Positions 50,393 to 60,507 are shown, counted from the stretch's first letter. The stretch is 64,000 bases of DNA from Paraburkholderia hayleyella (GCF_009455685.1 NZ_QPES01000001.1:2356001-2420000), one strand, 5' to 3'. Notes: generated from the letters alone by a model not told the origin. Numbers and translations: made by a program.

Positions 50393-53300
50393 TCAATGGT
50401 TGAGAGCCAGATCCTCTGCGAATACCTCGCGGATGGCCTGGCTCGAGAAGTTCGCCGCGACATATTCGCGCCCGGCCTGAGCGACCTGGAACCAGCGCTC
50501 GTCATTGCGCACCAGTTCCACGACGCTCGCCGCAAAAACAGCGGGATCATCATTCACGGGCAGGATGCCGTCGAGGCCTGGCAACCCCTGGATACCCACG
50601 GGCGTCGTCACCAGCGGCGTACCAAAGTTAAGCGCTTCAACGACCTTGTTCTTGACGCCCGCGCCAAACCGCAAAGGCACGACGGCCACGCGCGCGAGTT
50701 CGTAGAGTTCGGCGAGCCGTTCGTCGCTGACATAGCCTGTCACGGCAACCTTCGGCCCGGCCAGCGCCAGCACTTCATCGGTCGGGTTCGAACCCACTAG
50801 CGCCAGTTGAATATGCGGCAGCTCGGCCACGATGCGCGGCAAGATTTCGTGAACCAGCCACTTGGCCGCATCGACATTAGGCGGATGACCAAAACCCGCG
50901 ACAAAGATAATCTGGCTGCGCTCGCGCAACGTCAACACGCTATCAGCCTTGCCATGGGGCTCGAAAAAGTAAGGCGGCAAAGTACGCACCACGACGCCTG
51001 GCGCCATCTGTTCGACGGTGGCGACTTCCGTGGCGGACGGGTAATACACGACATCGACGGCCTTCCAGACTTTCAGTTCAAGCTCACGCTCCGCTTCCGC
51101 CCGGCGCACCAGCCGCTGTTCGCCCGACACCTCGGCTTCCTTCAAGGTGCGTTCGAAATGCAGGTCGTGACCGTAGAAGAGCAGCTTCGCGGCGGGCGCA
51201 TAGTTGCGCAGCGGCGCAATGAAAGGCTCGCTCACGTTGGGCCGGTTCAGGAAGGCAAAATCAATGGTTTGATCGGTGTTTTTGAGCCACTCATCAAAGC
51301 CACTGATGAACTGCGGGCCGTAAAAAACCTCAACTCCCAGTTGCTGCAACGGTTTCACATAAGCGGCGTCATACCAGAGGTTCAGCGGCCAGAACTTGAC
51401 GTTAAGGCCCATTGCCACGAGCACGCGAATAAAACAGATCAGGGAACGCGAACCCGCATCGCGGTCCGGCTGCGGCACATAGTGATCGACGATCAGAATG
51501 GTCTTGCGCTCGCGGGTCCGGTCCCGCGCCGCGGCAACCTGCGTGCCGCCCGCGAAATGTTCTGCTTCAAGCACATCACGCCAGCGCAGAAAAAACTTCT
51601 TCTGGTTTTCAACCTGATACGCCTTGATGCCCGCCCCGGTATCCGTGCCGTTTGAGACGCCCTCATAGTGAACAATGACCGACTCAGGCTGGTAATAAAC
51701 CTTCTTGTTCACCTGGCGAACCTTGAATGCCAGGTCTGAATCTTCACAGTAGGCCGGCAGGTAATACTCGTCGAAGCCGCCCAGGTGTTTAAACAGCGTT
51801 GTCTTGAGCAAAAGCGAGGCGCCCGACGCGTAGTCGATTTCCTTGACGTAGTTGTAGGCACTTTTGCAGGGATCGTCGAGACGGCCATAATTCCACGCCG
51901 AACCGTCCTTCCATAAAATGCCGCCCGCCTCTTGCAGACGGCCATCGGGATAAACCAGCTTCGAGCCCACCATGCCGCAATCGGGATGTGTCTCGAACAA
52001 CTTCAGCATCGAATCAAGCCAGCCAGGCGTCACTTCCGTATCGTTGTTCAGGAAGTAGACGAACTCACCGCGCGCCTGCGTTGCGGCATGATTGCAGGAA
52101 CGGATAAAGCCCAGATTTTCCGGGTTCACTAAAAAGCGCAGACCCGGAATTTCCTGCAGCCGCAGAATGTCCTGGTCACCCGAAGCATCTTCGATCACGA
52201 TCACTTCGATCGGAACGGTGGGCAAATGCTCGACAATCGAGCGCACACAGGCAGCGGTATACGGCAAATTGCCATAGGCCGGAATGATCACCGATACCCG
52301 CGGCGCCAGCAGTTCGGGAAGCCTCAGGCTGGCAAGAACCGAATCAAACTCTTGCGGCAAAATCTTCGGGCGCCCTAACACTTGCTTCAGAGGCTCTCTC
52401 TGACGCTTCCAGGTCTCGTAATAGACCATGCCTTCGAATAGCGGTCCCGCTACGCGAAACAACCCGTTCACCAGCCGGGCCTTGTGCGCCTGAGTGAGGG
52501 GCAAGGCCTGGTACAGTGCGCGCCCCCAGCGTTTGGCATAGGGCCGCAGCGGCTGCAGCACAGGCCCCATATCCCCCCGTGCCAGCCGCCTGACACCGCG
52601 TATCGGGCGCGTGATCTTCCATGAACTTGAGGCATGCACATCCGCCAGGCTGGCCTGCAAGGCGCCAACCACGGCCTGCAACTCATCACGCTCATGGCGA
52701 AAAGCATCGCAACGCCGGATCAACCCCGCGGCATCGCCGCTGTCAGCCAGTTTCTGCAACTGCGCGTCACGCTCCCGAACAGCCTTGCGCTTCTCCTTGA
52801 GTTCCCCGTAGAGCTTCAGCGCCCATTCCGTGCGGTCATCGAACTCTCGCTGCAACCGCGCAACTTGCTTTTGCAACTCGTCACGCTCGAGGCCCACCGC
52901 CTCGCAACGCTGGGTCAGCTCAGCAATTTTCCGGCTCGCGGTCTCGGCCTCCGCCTGGCTCCAGACTCCGTTTTTACTGGTCGCCTTGCGTTGCTGTTGA
53001 AGTTCAGCATCGAGTTGGAGTGCCCAGGCGGTGCGTTCCGCAAATTCGCCTTGCAAACGGCGGATTTCGGTATCTCGTGCTTCAATTTCGGCGCCTTGAC
53101 GGCTCGCCCAGGCCACGAGTTCCTGCTGCCGGGCATAAAGATCGCTGCCCTCCTCGAAAAAAACGGAGGCCTGTAATACCGGCGCTGCCTGCGCGCCATC
53201 CTTCATGCCGACCGCGAGGAAATACATCACCGAAGCGAGATGCGGCGTGCGCACCGCGATGTTGTCGTCGCTGAGCGTCAGCGCCGCGTAGGTGCAATCC

Positions 53301-53869
53301 TCACGCCCGTCCGGCAGAATCAGCGAACTCGTCGCCAGACGCTGGTTGTAGTACGTCACATTGCTGAAATAACGCTTCATCAGCGCGTCGAGCTGGTCGA
53401 AATAAAGCTCGCGGACGTGATACTTGTTATAGAAATTGCGCTCGTCCGAATACACTTTCTTGTTCGGCGAAGACAGGATCAAAAAGCCACCGGGCTTGAG
53501 CACGCGGTGTATCTCCGACATCATCTCGTCGTGCTGCGTCAGATGTTCAAGCGTTTCGAACGAAACTACCGCATCGAAACAAGCATCTTGCAACGGGATG
53601 GCTGCCGCGCTGCCGCTCGTAAAAGAAAGATTCGGAATATGTCCGTAATGTTCCGCGGCATGCTCGATGGCTTCCGGAGAGATATCGACGCCCATGACGG
53701 TTTTGGCGTACCCCGAAAGAATCGCTGTGCCATAACCTTCACCACAGGCAATGTCGAGCACATCGAGACCCTTGACCGCCTGGGCTGCCCAGCCATAACG
53801 GTGCCAATGCTCATAACGAATGTCCCCCGTTTCGTCTGGGACATAGCGCTCCCCTGTAAACTCAATCAC
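50393..53869 (-). CDS. Three-domain methyltransferase / GT2 / GT4 glycan enzyme with central coiled coil
   Basis: 1158 residues. Domain order: class I methyltransferase (about 1-200, with VLDIACGEGYG at 37-47); a Glu/Gln/Arg-rich coiled coil (about 250-415) containing two similar segments, EFAERTAWAL and EFDDRTEWAL; a GT2 domain (about 520-770, VSVIIPAYGN and FLNNDTE); and a GT4-type domain (about 780-1150, KNKVVEALNFGTPLV). The start is GTG at 53867, overlapping the wzt stop. The architecture resembles WsaE-type multi-domain transferases, and the methylase-plus-coiled-coil resembles the chain terminator WbdD. Roles in extension and capping are inferred. Confidence 0.85.
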   Translation of the reverse strand: MIEFTGERYVPDETGDIRYEHWHRYGWAAQAVKGLDVLDIACGEGYGTAILSGYAKTVMGVDISPEAIEHAAEHYGHIPNLSFTSGSAAAIPLQDACFDAVVSFETLEHLTQHDEMMSEIHRVLKPGGFLILSSPNKKVYSDERNFYNKYHVRELYFDQLDALMKRYFSNVTYYNQRLATSSLILPDGREDCTYAALTLSDDNIAVRTPHLASVMYFLAVGMKDGAQAAPVLQASVFFEEGSDLYARQQELVAWASRQGAEIEARDTEIRRLQGEFAERTAWALQLDAELQQQRKATSKNGVWSQAEAETASRKIAELTQRCEAVGLERDELQKQVARLQREFDDRTEWALKLYGELKEKRKAVRERDAQLQKLADSGDAAGLIRRCDAFRHERDELQAVVGALQASLADVHASSSWKITRPIRGVRRLARGDMGPVLQPLRPYAKRWGRALYQALPLTQAHKARLVNGLFRVAGPLFEGMVYYETWKRQREPLKQVLGRPKILPQEFDSVLASLRLPELLAPRVSVIIPAYGNLPYTAACVRSIVEHLPTVPIEVIVIEDASGDQDILRLQEIPGLRFLVNPENLGFIRSCNHAATQARGEFVYFLNNDTEVTPGWLDSMLKLFETHPDCGMVGSKLVYPDGRLQEAGGILWKDGSAWNYGRLDDPCKSAYNYVKEIDYASGASLLLKTTLFKHLGGFDEYYLPAYCEDSDLAFKVRQVNKKVYYQPESVIVHYEGVSNGTDTGAGIKAYQVENQKKFFLRWRDVLEAEHFAGGTQVAAARDRTRERKTILIVDHYVPQPDRDAGSRSLICFIRVLVAMGLNVKFWPLNLWYDAAYVKPLQQLGVEVFYGPQFISGFDEWLKNTDQTIDFAFLNRPNVSEPFIAPLRNYAPAAKLLFYGHDLHFERTLKEAEVSGEQRLVRRAEAERELELKVWKAVDVVYYPSATEVATVEQMAPGVVVRTLPPYFFEPHGKADSVLTLRERSQIIFVAGFGHPPNVDAAKWLVHEILPRIVAELPHIQLALVGSNPTDEVLALAGPKVAVTGYVSDERLAELYELARVAVVPLRFGAGVKNKVVEALNFGTPLVTTPVGIQGLPGLDGILPVNDDPAVFAASVVELVRNDERWFQVAQAGREYVAANFSSQAIREVFAEDLALNH

Positions 53870-55272
53870 GCCAGTAACCTCTCTTTTTCGACGCTGATAC
53901 GCAGCATGGGAATACCTACCAGACCGTGACGCATCGTGCTGTCGATGGTACGGAACTGCAACGCATCGTGAAGCCAGTGTTGTTGCGTGTGATCATCCTG
54001 GGTGCCCGATGCCACTGCGGCATCAATGGAATACGCACCCACCGGCAAGATGGGCAGGCGAAACTGGAATGAAGCAAGGAAAGTATCGCCCTCACTGCCG
54101 TCAATGACCTCTTCGTAAGTCAAATGGGAGTTATCGCCAAAGAGGCGCTGCCCGAGGCGGTCTTTCACGTAAAAACCAAAAATCAGTCCACGAACGCTGA
54201 CGTTCACCGCGACCTTCAGTTGCAGCGTCACCAGCTCGCCTCCGTGCAGGAGCTGAACTTCATGTCCATCGCTGTCAATCAGCGACACGTTGACGATCGC
54301 CGCCCCACCCGCACCGAAGGTGTTCCGATGCGCATCTGGATCAAATTCGAACACGCGGATTGTATTCGAGCTTTTTATCAGCTCAAGCCGTGGATCGATT
54401 ACGTCCAGCGCCTTCATTCTGGCTCGCCCACGTTCGGTTTTTACCGTGCTGACCGCTACGCCCTGAGCCTTGCGATCCAGCATATGCTGCTCGGCCAGAT
54501 AGGCCTCGACCACGTCTTTCGCTGCCCCGTCCATGCGCACCGAACCATGATCCAGCCAGACGGCGCGAGAACATAGACTGGTGACGGCTCCTGCATCGTG
54601 ACTGACAAACAGCAGGGTGCCGGACTTCTGAAAACCGCGCAAAAAACGCATGCATTTTTGCGTGAAGCGCACGTCGCCCACCGATAGCGCTTCGTCCACC
54701 ACCAGCACATCGGCATCAACGTGCACGGCGATCGCAAACGCCAGACGCACATACATCCCGCTTGAATAGGTTTTCACGGGCTGCGAAATGAAATCGCCGA
54801 TCTCTGCGAACTCGACAATTGACGCATAGCGCTCTTTGAGTTGCTGCTCAGTCAGCCCGTACAGCATGCCGCTCAGATAGACATTCTCTTCGCCGGTGAA
54901 CTCCGGATTAAAACCTGCGCCAAGTTCGAGCAGCGCGGCGATCCGGCCATGATGCCGCACCTGCCCCTGAGTTGGGAACAGCGTGCCACACACCAGTTGC
55001 AGGAACGTCGACTTGCCCGAGCCATTCTGGCCGATGATCGCCACCGTCTCGCCCCGTTTCACGGTGAGATCGACGTCTCGCAGCGCCCAGAACTCGCGGA
55101 AATATTCTTTGGGTTTGCGCCCGAACATCCGTGCGATGCGGGGAAAGATCATCTGCTTTAGCCGGTCTTGCGGCGCGCTATAAATCTCGTAACGCTTGCC
55201 GAGGCCATGCACGTCGATGGCCGTCGGCGACGCTTCCTGTTCTTGCGGTTGTTGCACGCTATCAGAGCACAT
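53866..55272 (-). CDS. wzt: O-antigen/capsule ABC exporter ATP-binding protein Wzt
   Basis: 468 residues. The N-terminal ABC domain (GQNGSGKST, SSGMYVRLAFAIA, VLVVDEAL) drives export. The extra C-terminal domain (about 290-465) is of the Wzt_C carbohydrate-binding type, which in E. coli O9a recognises the capped chain end. This implies a terminal modification on the exported polymer, fitting the methyltransferase domain encoded next door. It overlaps wzm by 11 bases. Confidence 0.92.
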   Translation of the reverse strand: MCSDSVQQPQEQEASPTAIDVHGLGKRYEIYSAPQDRLKQMIFPRIARMFGRKPKEYFREFWALRDVDLTVKRGETVAIIGQNGSGKSTFLQLVCGTLFPTQGQVRHHGRIAALLELGAGFNPEFTGEENVYLSGMLYGLTEQQLKERYASIVEFAEIGDFISQPVKTYSSGMYVRLAFAIAVHVDADVLVVDEALSVGDVRFTQKCMRFLRGFQKSGTLLFVSHDAGAVTSLCSRAVWLDHGSVRMDGAAKDVVEAYLAEQHMLDRKAQGVAVSTVKTERGRARMKALDVIDPRLELIKSSNTIRVFEFDPDAHRNTFGAGGAAIVNVSLIDSDGHEVQLLHGGELVTLQLKVAVNVSVRGLIFGFYVKDRLGQRLFGDNSHLTYEEVIDGSEGDTFLASFQFRLPILPVGAYSIDAAVASGTQDDHTQQHWLHDALQFRTIDSTMRHGLVGIPMLRISVEKERLLA

Positions 55273-56086
55273 CGGCGAATCCCTTACGCGTTTTCTGGAA
55301 CCAGATCAGACCAAGCGAGGCAATGACGTAGGCAATCACCGAATAAATTATCCAGCCCGTCCAGTTCAATGGCACGCCCCAAATCGCCGCGTTACGCAGC
55401 TGGTCGATCACGAAGGTCAAGGGGTTGAGCATGATGACCGCCTGCAAACGCGGCGGCACCGAGGCCAACGGGTAAAAAACCGGCGCGAGGAACATCAGCA
55501 GCGATGACACGATGCCCATGATTTGCCCCAGATCGCGCATGAATACGCCAAAGGAGGCCAGAAACCACACCAGCCCGGCCACCAGCACGACAAAAGGCAG
55601 CAGGATGACGGGCACGAAGACCACCGTCCAGGGAATATGCCCCTGCCAGAACAGAATCGCCGCGAAGAGGATCACCGAGGCCACCAGCATGTGAAAGAGC
55701 GCGGTGCCAATGGCGATCCACGGCAGTGTCTCCAGCGGGAAAACGACCTTCTTGACGTAGTTCGGATTGCCTACCACCAGCATCGGAGCCCGGGTCAAAC
55801 ACTCGGAAATCAAATTGTGTCCCAGCACGCCGACGAACATCACCACGGCGAACTCGATGTGAGAGGTGGAGGTGGGACGCCATCTCGACTTGAACACGTA
55901 GCCGAAAACAAACGTATAAATGCTGAGCATCAGCAAAGGCGTAATGAAAGACCAGAAAAGCCCGAGAAATGAACCCTTGTAGCGGCCGGCCACCTCGCGC
56001 TTGACGAACTGGACAATCAGATGCCAGTTCCCGGTCAGCGAATACAAGACTGCCAGCGGATGCAGCAGCCGTTTTGGTGTTTCCAT
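55262..56086 (-). CDS. wzm: O-antigen/capsule ABC exporter permease Wzm
   Basis: 274-residue permease with six predicted membrane helices, of the ABC-2 type (REVAGRYKGSFLGLFWSFITP, NPLTFVIDQLRN). The ATG at 56084-56086 (METPKRLLHP) has AGGA seven bases upstream; a GTG at 56113 is rejected. It lies 29 bases after rfbD. Confidence 0.93.
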   Translation of the reverse strand: METPKRLLHPLAVLYSLTGNWHLIVQFVKREVAGRYKGSFLGLFWSFITPLLMLSIYTFVFGYVFKSRWRPTSTSHIEFAVVMFVGVLGHNLISECLTRAPMLVVGNPNYVKKVVFPLETLPWIAIGTALFHMLVASVILFAAILFWQGHIPWTVVFVPVILLPFVVLVAGLVWFLASFGVFMRDLGQIMGIVSSLLMFLAPVFYPLASVPPRLQAVIMLNPLTFVIDQLRNAAIWGVPLNWTGWIIYSVIAYVIASLGLIWFQKTRKGFADVL

Positions 56087-56115
56087 TCGTGTTCCTGTTT
56101 GTAATGTGAGCACGC

Positions 56116-57006
56116 CTAGCGCCCCAAAAGGTCGTCCAGCACCAGTGCCAGGCCCTCACGCCAGTCGAGGCGCCCAAGCCGAAAACGACGGTCGAATTTA
56201 TCGTTCTCGAGTATCGAGTATCGCGGACGGGGAGCCGGCACCGGCCAGGCATCGGACGGGATCGGCTCGATCGAGGTAGTCTTGATGTCAAGGCCGGCAG
56301 CGCGAGCGGCTTCGATGATCGCGCTGGCAAAACCATGCCACGTGGTATGTCCCGCCGCAGTCATATGAAACAGGCCGGATTCGAACTCGCCCGCCAGACG
56401 TTCACGCTGAGCTTGCGCGACCACATGGGCCGTCAGGTCGGCGATCATTCGCGCGGAAGTCGGCGCCCCTGTCTGGTCAGACACGACACGCAATGTCTCA
56501 CGCTCACCCGCCAGACGCAGCATGGTCCGCAAAAAATTATGTCCGCGCAGACCATACACCCACGTGGTGCGCAACGTCAGCCAGTCGCCCGCCACTGATT
56601 CAAGCGCGCGCTCGCCCGCCAGCTTGCTCGCCCCATACACGTTGAGCGGCGCCACCGCATCGCTCTCGACATAAGGCACGGTTGCCGAGCCATCGAACAC
56701 GTAATCGGTCGAGTAATGAATCATCAGCGCTTTCTGCGCACGCGCGGCCTCCGCCAGCACCCCCACCGCTTCGGCGTTCACCCGGTGGGCGAGTTCCGCT
56801 TCGGTTTGCGCCAGATCGACCGCGGTATAGGCCGCCGCATTCACAATCACGTGCGGACGCACCGAGGCCACCAGCCGGGCCAGCGTATCCGGCCTCGTCA
56901 AATCAGCTTCGCGGCGATCAAAGGCGACGACCTCGCCCAGTGGCGCCAGCGCTCGCCGCAGTTCCCATCCAACCTGCCCATTACGGCCAGTCAGCAAGAT
57001 CCTCAT
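56116..57006 (-). CDS. rfbD: dTDP-4-dehydrorhamnose reductase
   Basis: 296-residue SDR that makes dTDP-L-rhamnose from the 4-keto intermediate with NAD(P)H. It has GRNGQVGWEL, STDYVFDG and YGASKLAGE. Its start overlaps the rfbC stop (ATGA). Confidence 0.94.
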   Translation of the reverse strand: MRILLTGRNGQVGWELRRALAPLGEVVAFDRREADLTRPDTLARLVASVRPHVIVNAAAYTAVDLAQTEAELAHRVNAEAVGVLAEAARAQKALMIHYSTDYVFDGSATVPYVESDAVAPLNVYGASKLAGERALESVAGDWLTLRTTWVYGLRGHNFLRTMLRLAGERETLRVVSDQTGAPTSARMIADLTAHVVAQAQRERLAGEFESGLFHMTAAGHTTWHGFASAIIEAARAAGLDIKTTSIEPIPSDAWPVPAPRPRYSILENDKFDRRFRLGRLDWREGLALVLDDLLGR

Positions 57007-57554
57007 GCAAAGACCTCCGCGTCATTCAGCACGCGGGCCGCGGCATCTTTCGCGGCCACCTGGGGCGCTTGCTCAAGCGGCCATTCGATCTGCAAGGCGG
57101 GATCATTCCACAGCAGGCTGCGCTCGTACTCGGGGTACCAGTAATCAGTCGTTTTATAGAGAAACTCGGCACTGTCCGATGTCACGCAAAAACCGTGCGC
57201 AAAACCAGGCGGCACCCAAAGCTGACGCTTGTTATCCGCTGACAGATACACCCCCACCCATTTGCCGAAAGTCGATGAGCTACGGCGCAGATCCACCGCC
57301 ACGTCGAAAACTTCCCCTGCGACCACGCGCACCAGCTTTCCTTGCGGATGCTGAATCTGGTAATGCAGGCCGCGTAGTACCCCTTTCACCGAGCGGGAAT
57401 GATTGTCCTGCACGAATGCGGCGCTCACGCCTGTTTCATGGGCGAACTCGCGGGCGTTAAAGCTTTCGTAGAAAAACCCCCGGGTGTCGCCAAACACTTT
57501 GGGTTCGATGATCTTCACGTCTGGCAACGCGGTTTCGATTACGTTGATTGCCAT
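57003..57554 (-). CDS. rfbC: dTDP-4-dehydrorhamnose 3,5-epimerase
   Basis: 183-residue cupin epimerase. Active-site His is in VLRGLHYQ, and PPGFAHGFCVTSD and TTDYWYPEYERSLLWND are conserved. It overlaps rfbA by 16 bases. Confidence 0.95.
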   Translation of the reverse strand: MAINVIETALPDVKIIEPKVFGDTRGFFYESFNAREFAHETGVSAAFVQDNHSRSVKGVLRGLHYQIQHPQGKLVRVVAGEVFDVAVDLRRSSSTFGKWVGVYLSADNKRQLWVPPGFAHGFCVTSDSAEFLYKTTDYWYPEYERSLLWNDPALQIEWPLEQAPQVAAKDAAARVLNDAEVFA

Positions 57555-58432
57555 GCCATTGGGTCCGAAAGTAGATTTTTAAGGTACTGGCCATAAGCAT
57601 TTTTCGACAACGGGGCAGCCAGCTTTTCCAGTTGCGCCGCGTCGATCCAGCGCCGGCGAAACGCGATCTCCTCGGGGCAGGCCACCATCAGCCCCTGACG
57701 TTTTTGCAATGTGGCAATGAACGTTGCCGCTTCGGTCAGCGAATCATGCGTCCCGGTATCGAGCCACGCATAACCACGCCCCATGATCTCGACGTTGAGC
57801 TGGCCGGCTGCGAGATAACGTGAATTGATATCGGTGATTTCAAGCTCCCCGCGCGCGGAAGGCTTGATGCCGGCAGCGATATCGCACACTTGCTGGTCAT
57901 AAAAATACAGGCCCGTCACCGCATAGCTGGAGCGCGGCCTGGCAGGTTTTTCTTCGATCGAAAGCGCGCGGAACTGCGGGTCGAACTCCACCACGCCATA
58001 GCGCTCGGGATCGTGTACGTGATAGGCAAACACCGTGGCGCCATGATCTTGCTGATTCGCGCGATCGAGCTGGCGCGCGAGATCGTGGCCATAAAAAATG
58101 TTGTCGCCGAGAATCAGCGCCGACGGATCATGGCCGATAAAATCGCGGCCAATGATAAAAGCCTGCGCGAGACCATCCGGGGACGGCTGAACCTCATACT
58201 GGATATTCATGCCCCACTGGCTGCCATCGCCCAGCATCGCCTCGAAGCGCGGCGTGTCCTGGGGCGTGGAAATAATCAGCACGTCGCGGATCTGCGCCAG
58301 CATCAAGGTCGACAGCGGATAGTAGATCATCGGCTTGTCGTAGACCGGGAGCAGCTGCTTTGAAACGACGTGAGTGATCGGATACAGGCGAGTGCCCGAG
58401 CCGCCTGCCAAAATAATGCCTTTGCGCGCCAT
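57539..58432 (-). CDS. rfbA: Glucose-1-phosphate thymidylyltransferase
   Basis: 297-residue nucleotidyltransferase that makes dTDP-glucose. It has the signature GGSGTRLYPITHVVSKQLLP and DKPMIYYPLSTLMLA. It lies between rfbB and rfbC in the usual rfbBACD order. Confidence 0.95.
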   Translation of the reverse strand: MARKGIILAGGSGTRLYPITHVVSKQLLPVYDKPMIYYPLSTLMLAQIRDVLIISTPQDTPRFEAMLGDGSQWGMNIQYEVQPSPDGLAQAFIIGRDFIGHDPSALILGDNIFYGHDLARQLDRANQQDHGATVFAYHVHDPERYGVVEFDPQFRALSIEEKPARPRSSYAVTGLYFYDQQVCDIAAGIKPSARGELEITDINSRYLAAGQLNVEIMGRGYAWLDTGTHDSLTEAATFIATLQKRQGLMVACPEEIAFRRRWIDAAQLEKLAAPLSKNAYGQYLKNLLSDPMAWQST

Positions 58433-58449
58433 GGCCCGTTCCCTTCCTT

Positions 58450-59511
58450 TTACGCGCGTTGCGTGTAGTTGGTCTCAACCCACTTGCGGTAATCGCCCGA
58501 AGCGACTTCATCGACCCATTCCTGATTGTCGAGATACCAGCGCACTGTTTTTGCCATGCCTGTTTCGAAGGTTTCGGCGGGCTTCCAGCCCAGTTCGCGC
58601 TCAAGCTTGCGGGCGTCGATGGCATAACGGCGGTCATGGCCTGGGCGATCGGTCACATACGTGATCTGGTCGCGGTATGAGCCTGATGCCTTCGGGCGCT
58701 GTTCATCGAGCAGATCGCACAGCGTGTGGACCACCTCAAGGTTCTTTTTCTCATTCCAGCCGCCGACGTTGTAAGTCTCGCCGGCCAGGCCGCGCGCCAG
58801 CACTACGCCAATCGCCTTGCAGTGATCGCCGACATACAGCCAGTCGCGCACGTTCTGGCCATCGCCATAGACAGGCAGCGGCTTGCCCGCCAGCGCACTG
58901 GCGATCATGAGCGGAATCAGCTTTTCAGGAAACTGGTAGGGGCCGTAGTTATTCGAACAGTTTGTCGTGAGCGTTGGCAGCCCGTAAGTATGGTGATACG
59001 CCCGGACCAGGTGATCCGAACCCGCCTTGGTTGCGGAATACGGGCTATTCGGTGCATAGGGGGTCGTTTCGCAAAACTGCGGATCCGTGGCGGACAGGGA
59101 ACCAAACACCTCATCCGTCGAAACATGCAAAAAGCGAAACGCGGCTTTGTCTGCGCTGCCCAGCGTATTCCAGTAGGAACGCGTCGCCTCGAGCAACGTA
59201 AAAGTACCGACGACATTGGTTTGAACAAAATCCGCCGGGCCATGAATCGAACGGTCGACATGGCTTTCGGCGGCGAAATGCACGACCGCACGCGGCTTAT
59301 GCTCAGCCAGGAGGGCATCGAGCGCTGCCCGGTCGCAAATATCGGCACGGACAAAGATGTGGCGCGGGTTGTTTTGCAGGGACTTGAGGGTACGCAGATT
59401 GCCTGCGTAGGTCAGTTTGTCGAGATTGAGGACCGGCTCTTGCGAGGTATTCAACCAGTCAAGCACAAAATTGGCGCCGATAAAACCGGCGCCGCCCGTT
59501 ACCAGGATCAT
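58450..59511 (-). CDS. rfbB: dTDP-glucose 4,6-dehydratase
   Basis: 353-residue extended SDR. It carries GGAGFIGANFVLDW, STDEVFGSL with the catalytic Asp/Glu, and YSATKAGSDHLV. It is the first gene of the minus-strand rhamnose and export group, 17 bases before rfbA. Confidence 0.95.
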   Translation of the reverse strand: MILVTGGAGFIGANFVLDWLNTSQEPVLNLDKLTYAGNLRTLKSLQNNPRHIFVRADICDRAALDALLAEHKPRAVVHFAAESHVDRSIHGPADFVQTNVVGTFTLLEATRSYWNTLGSADKAAFRFLHVSTDEVFGSLSATDPQFCETTPYAPNSPYSATKAGSDHLVRAYHHTYGLPTLTTNCSNNYGPYQFPEKLIPLMIASALAGKPLPVYGDGQNVRDWLYVGDHCKAIGVVLARGLAGETYNVGGWNEKKNLEVVHTLCDLLDEQRPKASGSYRDQITYVTDRPGHDRRYAIDARKLERELGWKPAETFETGMAKTVRWYLDNQEWVDEVASGDYRKWVETNYTQRA

Positions 59512-59669
59512 GAAATTGCCTTCTAGATATTCATCGTCGCGGCGACAGGAGATGCTGCCCCGAGCGCCTGCGTTGTGGTTGTATGGATGCTTATGACCGC
59601 CATACTTGCCCCATGCTTGAGCCTTGGTCTAGCAAAGGACGTCAGTTGCCGTAATTTTGCGAAGCCCAG

Positions 59670-59675
59670 ATTATA
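59670..59675 (-). promoter_or_regulatory. Possible -10 element upstream of rfbB
   Basis: TATAAT on the minus strand about 160 bases before the rfbB ATG. No clear -35 is seen. Confidence 0.35.
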
Positions 59676-59753
59676 AAGCGGTAACGGCCAAAAAACCGGG
59701 ACGCAACATCTTGAAAAAAATTGACAAACCCAGCCTTATGGCGGGCTAAAACC

Positions 59754-60137
59754 TCAGGCATCGTTGGCATGAGTCCCGTCAAACTCGCAAAACCGGATCC
59801 GGTTACCGAACGGGTCAGTCGCTTCCAGCACCTTGCCCCAAGGCATCACCTCGATGCCGGGTTTGCCATATTTGTATTTTTTGGCGTGAATCTCGTCGCG
59901 CAGCGCCTCGATTCCTGTCACTGGAACAAAAATCGTGGAGCCCGGTGTCGCATCCCCATGATGTTCGCTGAGGTGAATTTTCAGCTCAGCCCGATGCACC
60001 TGCAGATACAGCGGGAAATCGTCGGCGAAGCGGTGCTCCCAATCCACCGCGAAGCCAAGCACATCCACGTAAAACTCGCGGGCTTTTTCTTCGGAAAAAA
60101 TACGCAACACAGGAATAGCAGGCGACAAATGCATCAT
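59754..60137 (-). CDS. Glyoxalase/bleomycin-resistance superfamily protein
   Basis: 127-residue vicinal-oxygen-chelate-fold protein (PAIPVLRIFSEEKAREFYVDVLGF at the start, VLEATDPFGNRIRFCE near the end). The paired beta-alpha-beta-beta-beta modules match small glyoxalase-fold proteins of unknown substrate. The ATG at 60135-60137 with GGAGA upstream is preferred to the next ATG. It follows the 92-residue gene by 42 bases. Confidence 0.82.
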   Translation of the reverse strand: MMHLSPAIPVLRIFSEEKAREFYVDVLGFAVDWEHRFADDFPLYLQVHRAELKIHLSEHHGDATPGSTIFVPVTGIEALRDEIHAKKYKYGKPGIEVMPWGKVLEATDPFGNRIRFCEFDGTHANDA

Positions 60138-60179
60138 TTCTTCTCCGCACACGGTGTTCATTGGGGCACACGAAGGCAC

Positions 60180-60458
60180 TCAAGCCCCGTTTGAAGGGCT
60201 ACTACCTACACCCGCCACCCGCCCGCTATCGATCCACGCCCGGCCCGCAGCAAAGGCTGCCTCAGCGGCGGCATGCTCAGTCGGCATCAGATCGTCTATC
60301 GCAACCAGTTGCCAGTCGTGCACCAGGGCGGTGTCTTTCAGTATTCGGAAATGGGCTTTCACGCCGGTCAAAAGCTGTTCGATGGCCACTTCGATCTCGT
60401 AGGCCTTGTAGCTTTCCTGGTAATCGCCCATGTCAGTGCCTGCCGCTTTCATCGTCAT
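60180..60458 (-). CDS. Small protein of unknown function
   Basis: 92 residues, not recognised. The start is the ATG at 60456-60458 with GGGGAGG upstream. The product is mixed: a polar N-terminus (DYQESYKAYEIEVAIEQLL), then an Ala-rich helix (AAAEAAFAAGRAW). Gap of 49 bases to lutB suggests one transcript with lutA-lutB. It is not a LutC-like LUD protein. Confidence 0.62.
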   Translation of the reverse strand: MTMKAAGTDMGDYQESYKAYEIEVAIEQLLTGVKAHFRILKDTALVHDWQLVAIDDLMPTEHAAAEAAFAAGRAWIDSGRVAGVGSSPSNGA

Positions 60459-60507
60459 ACCCTCCCCGTTATGTGCAACACATTGAACCATTTGAACCAG
60501 CAGCGCT

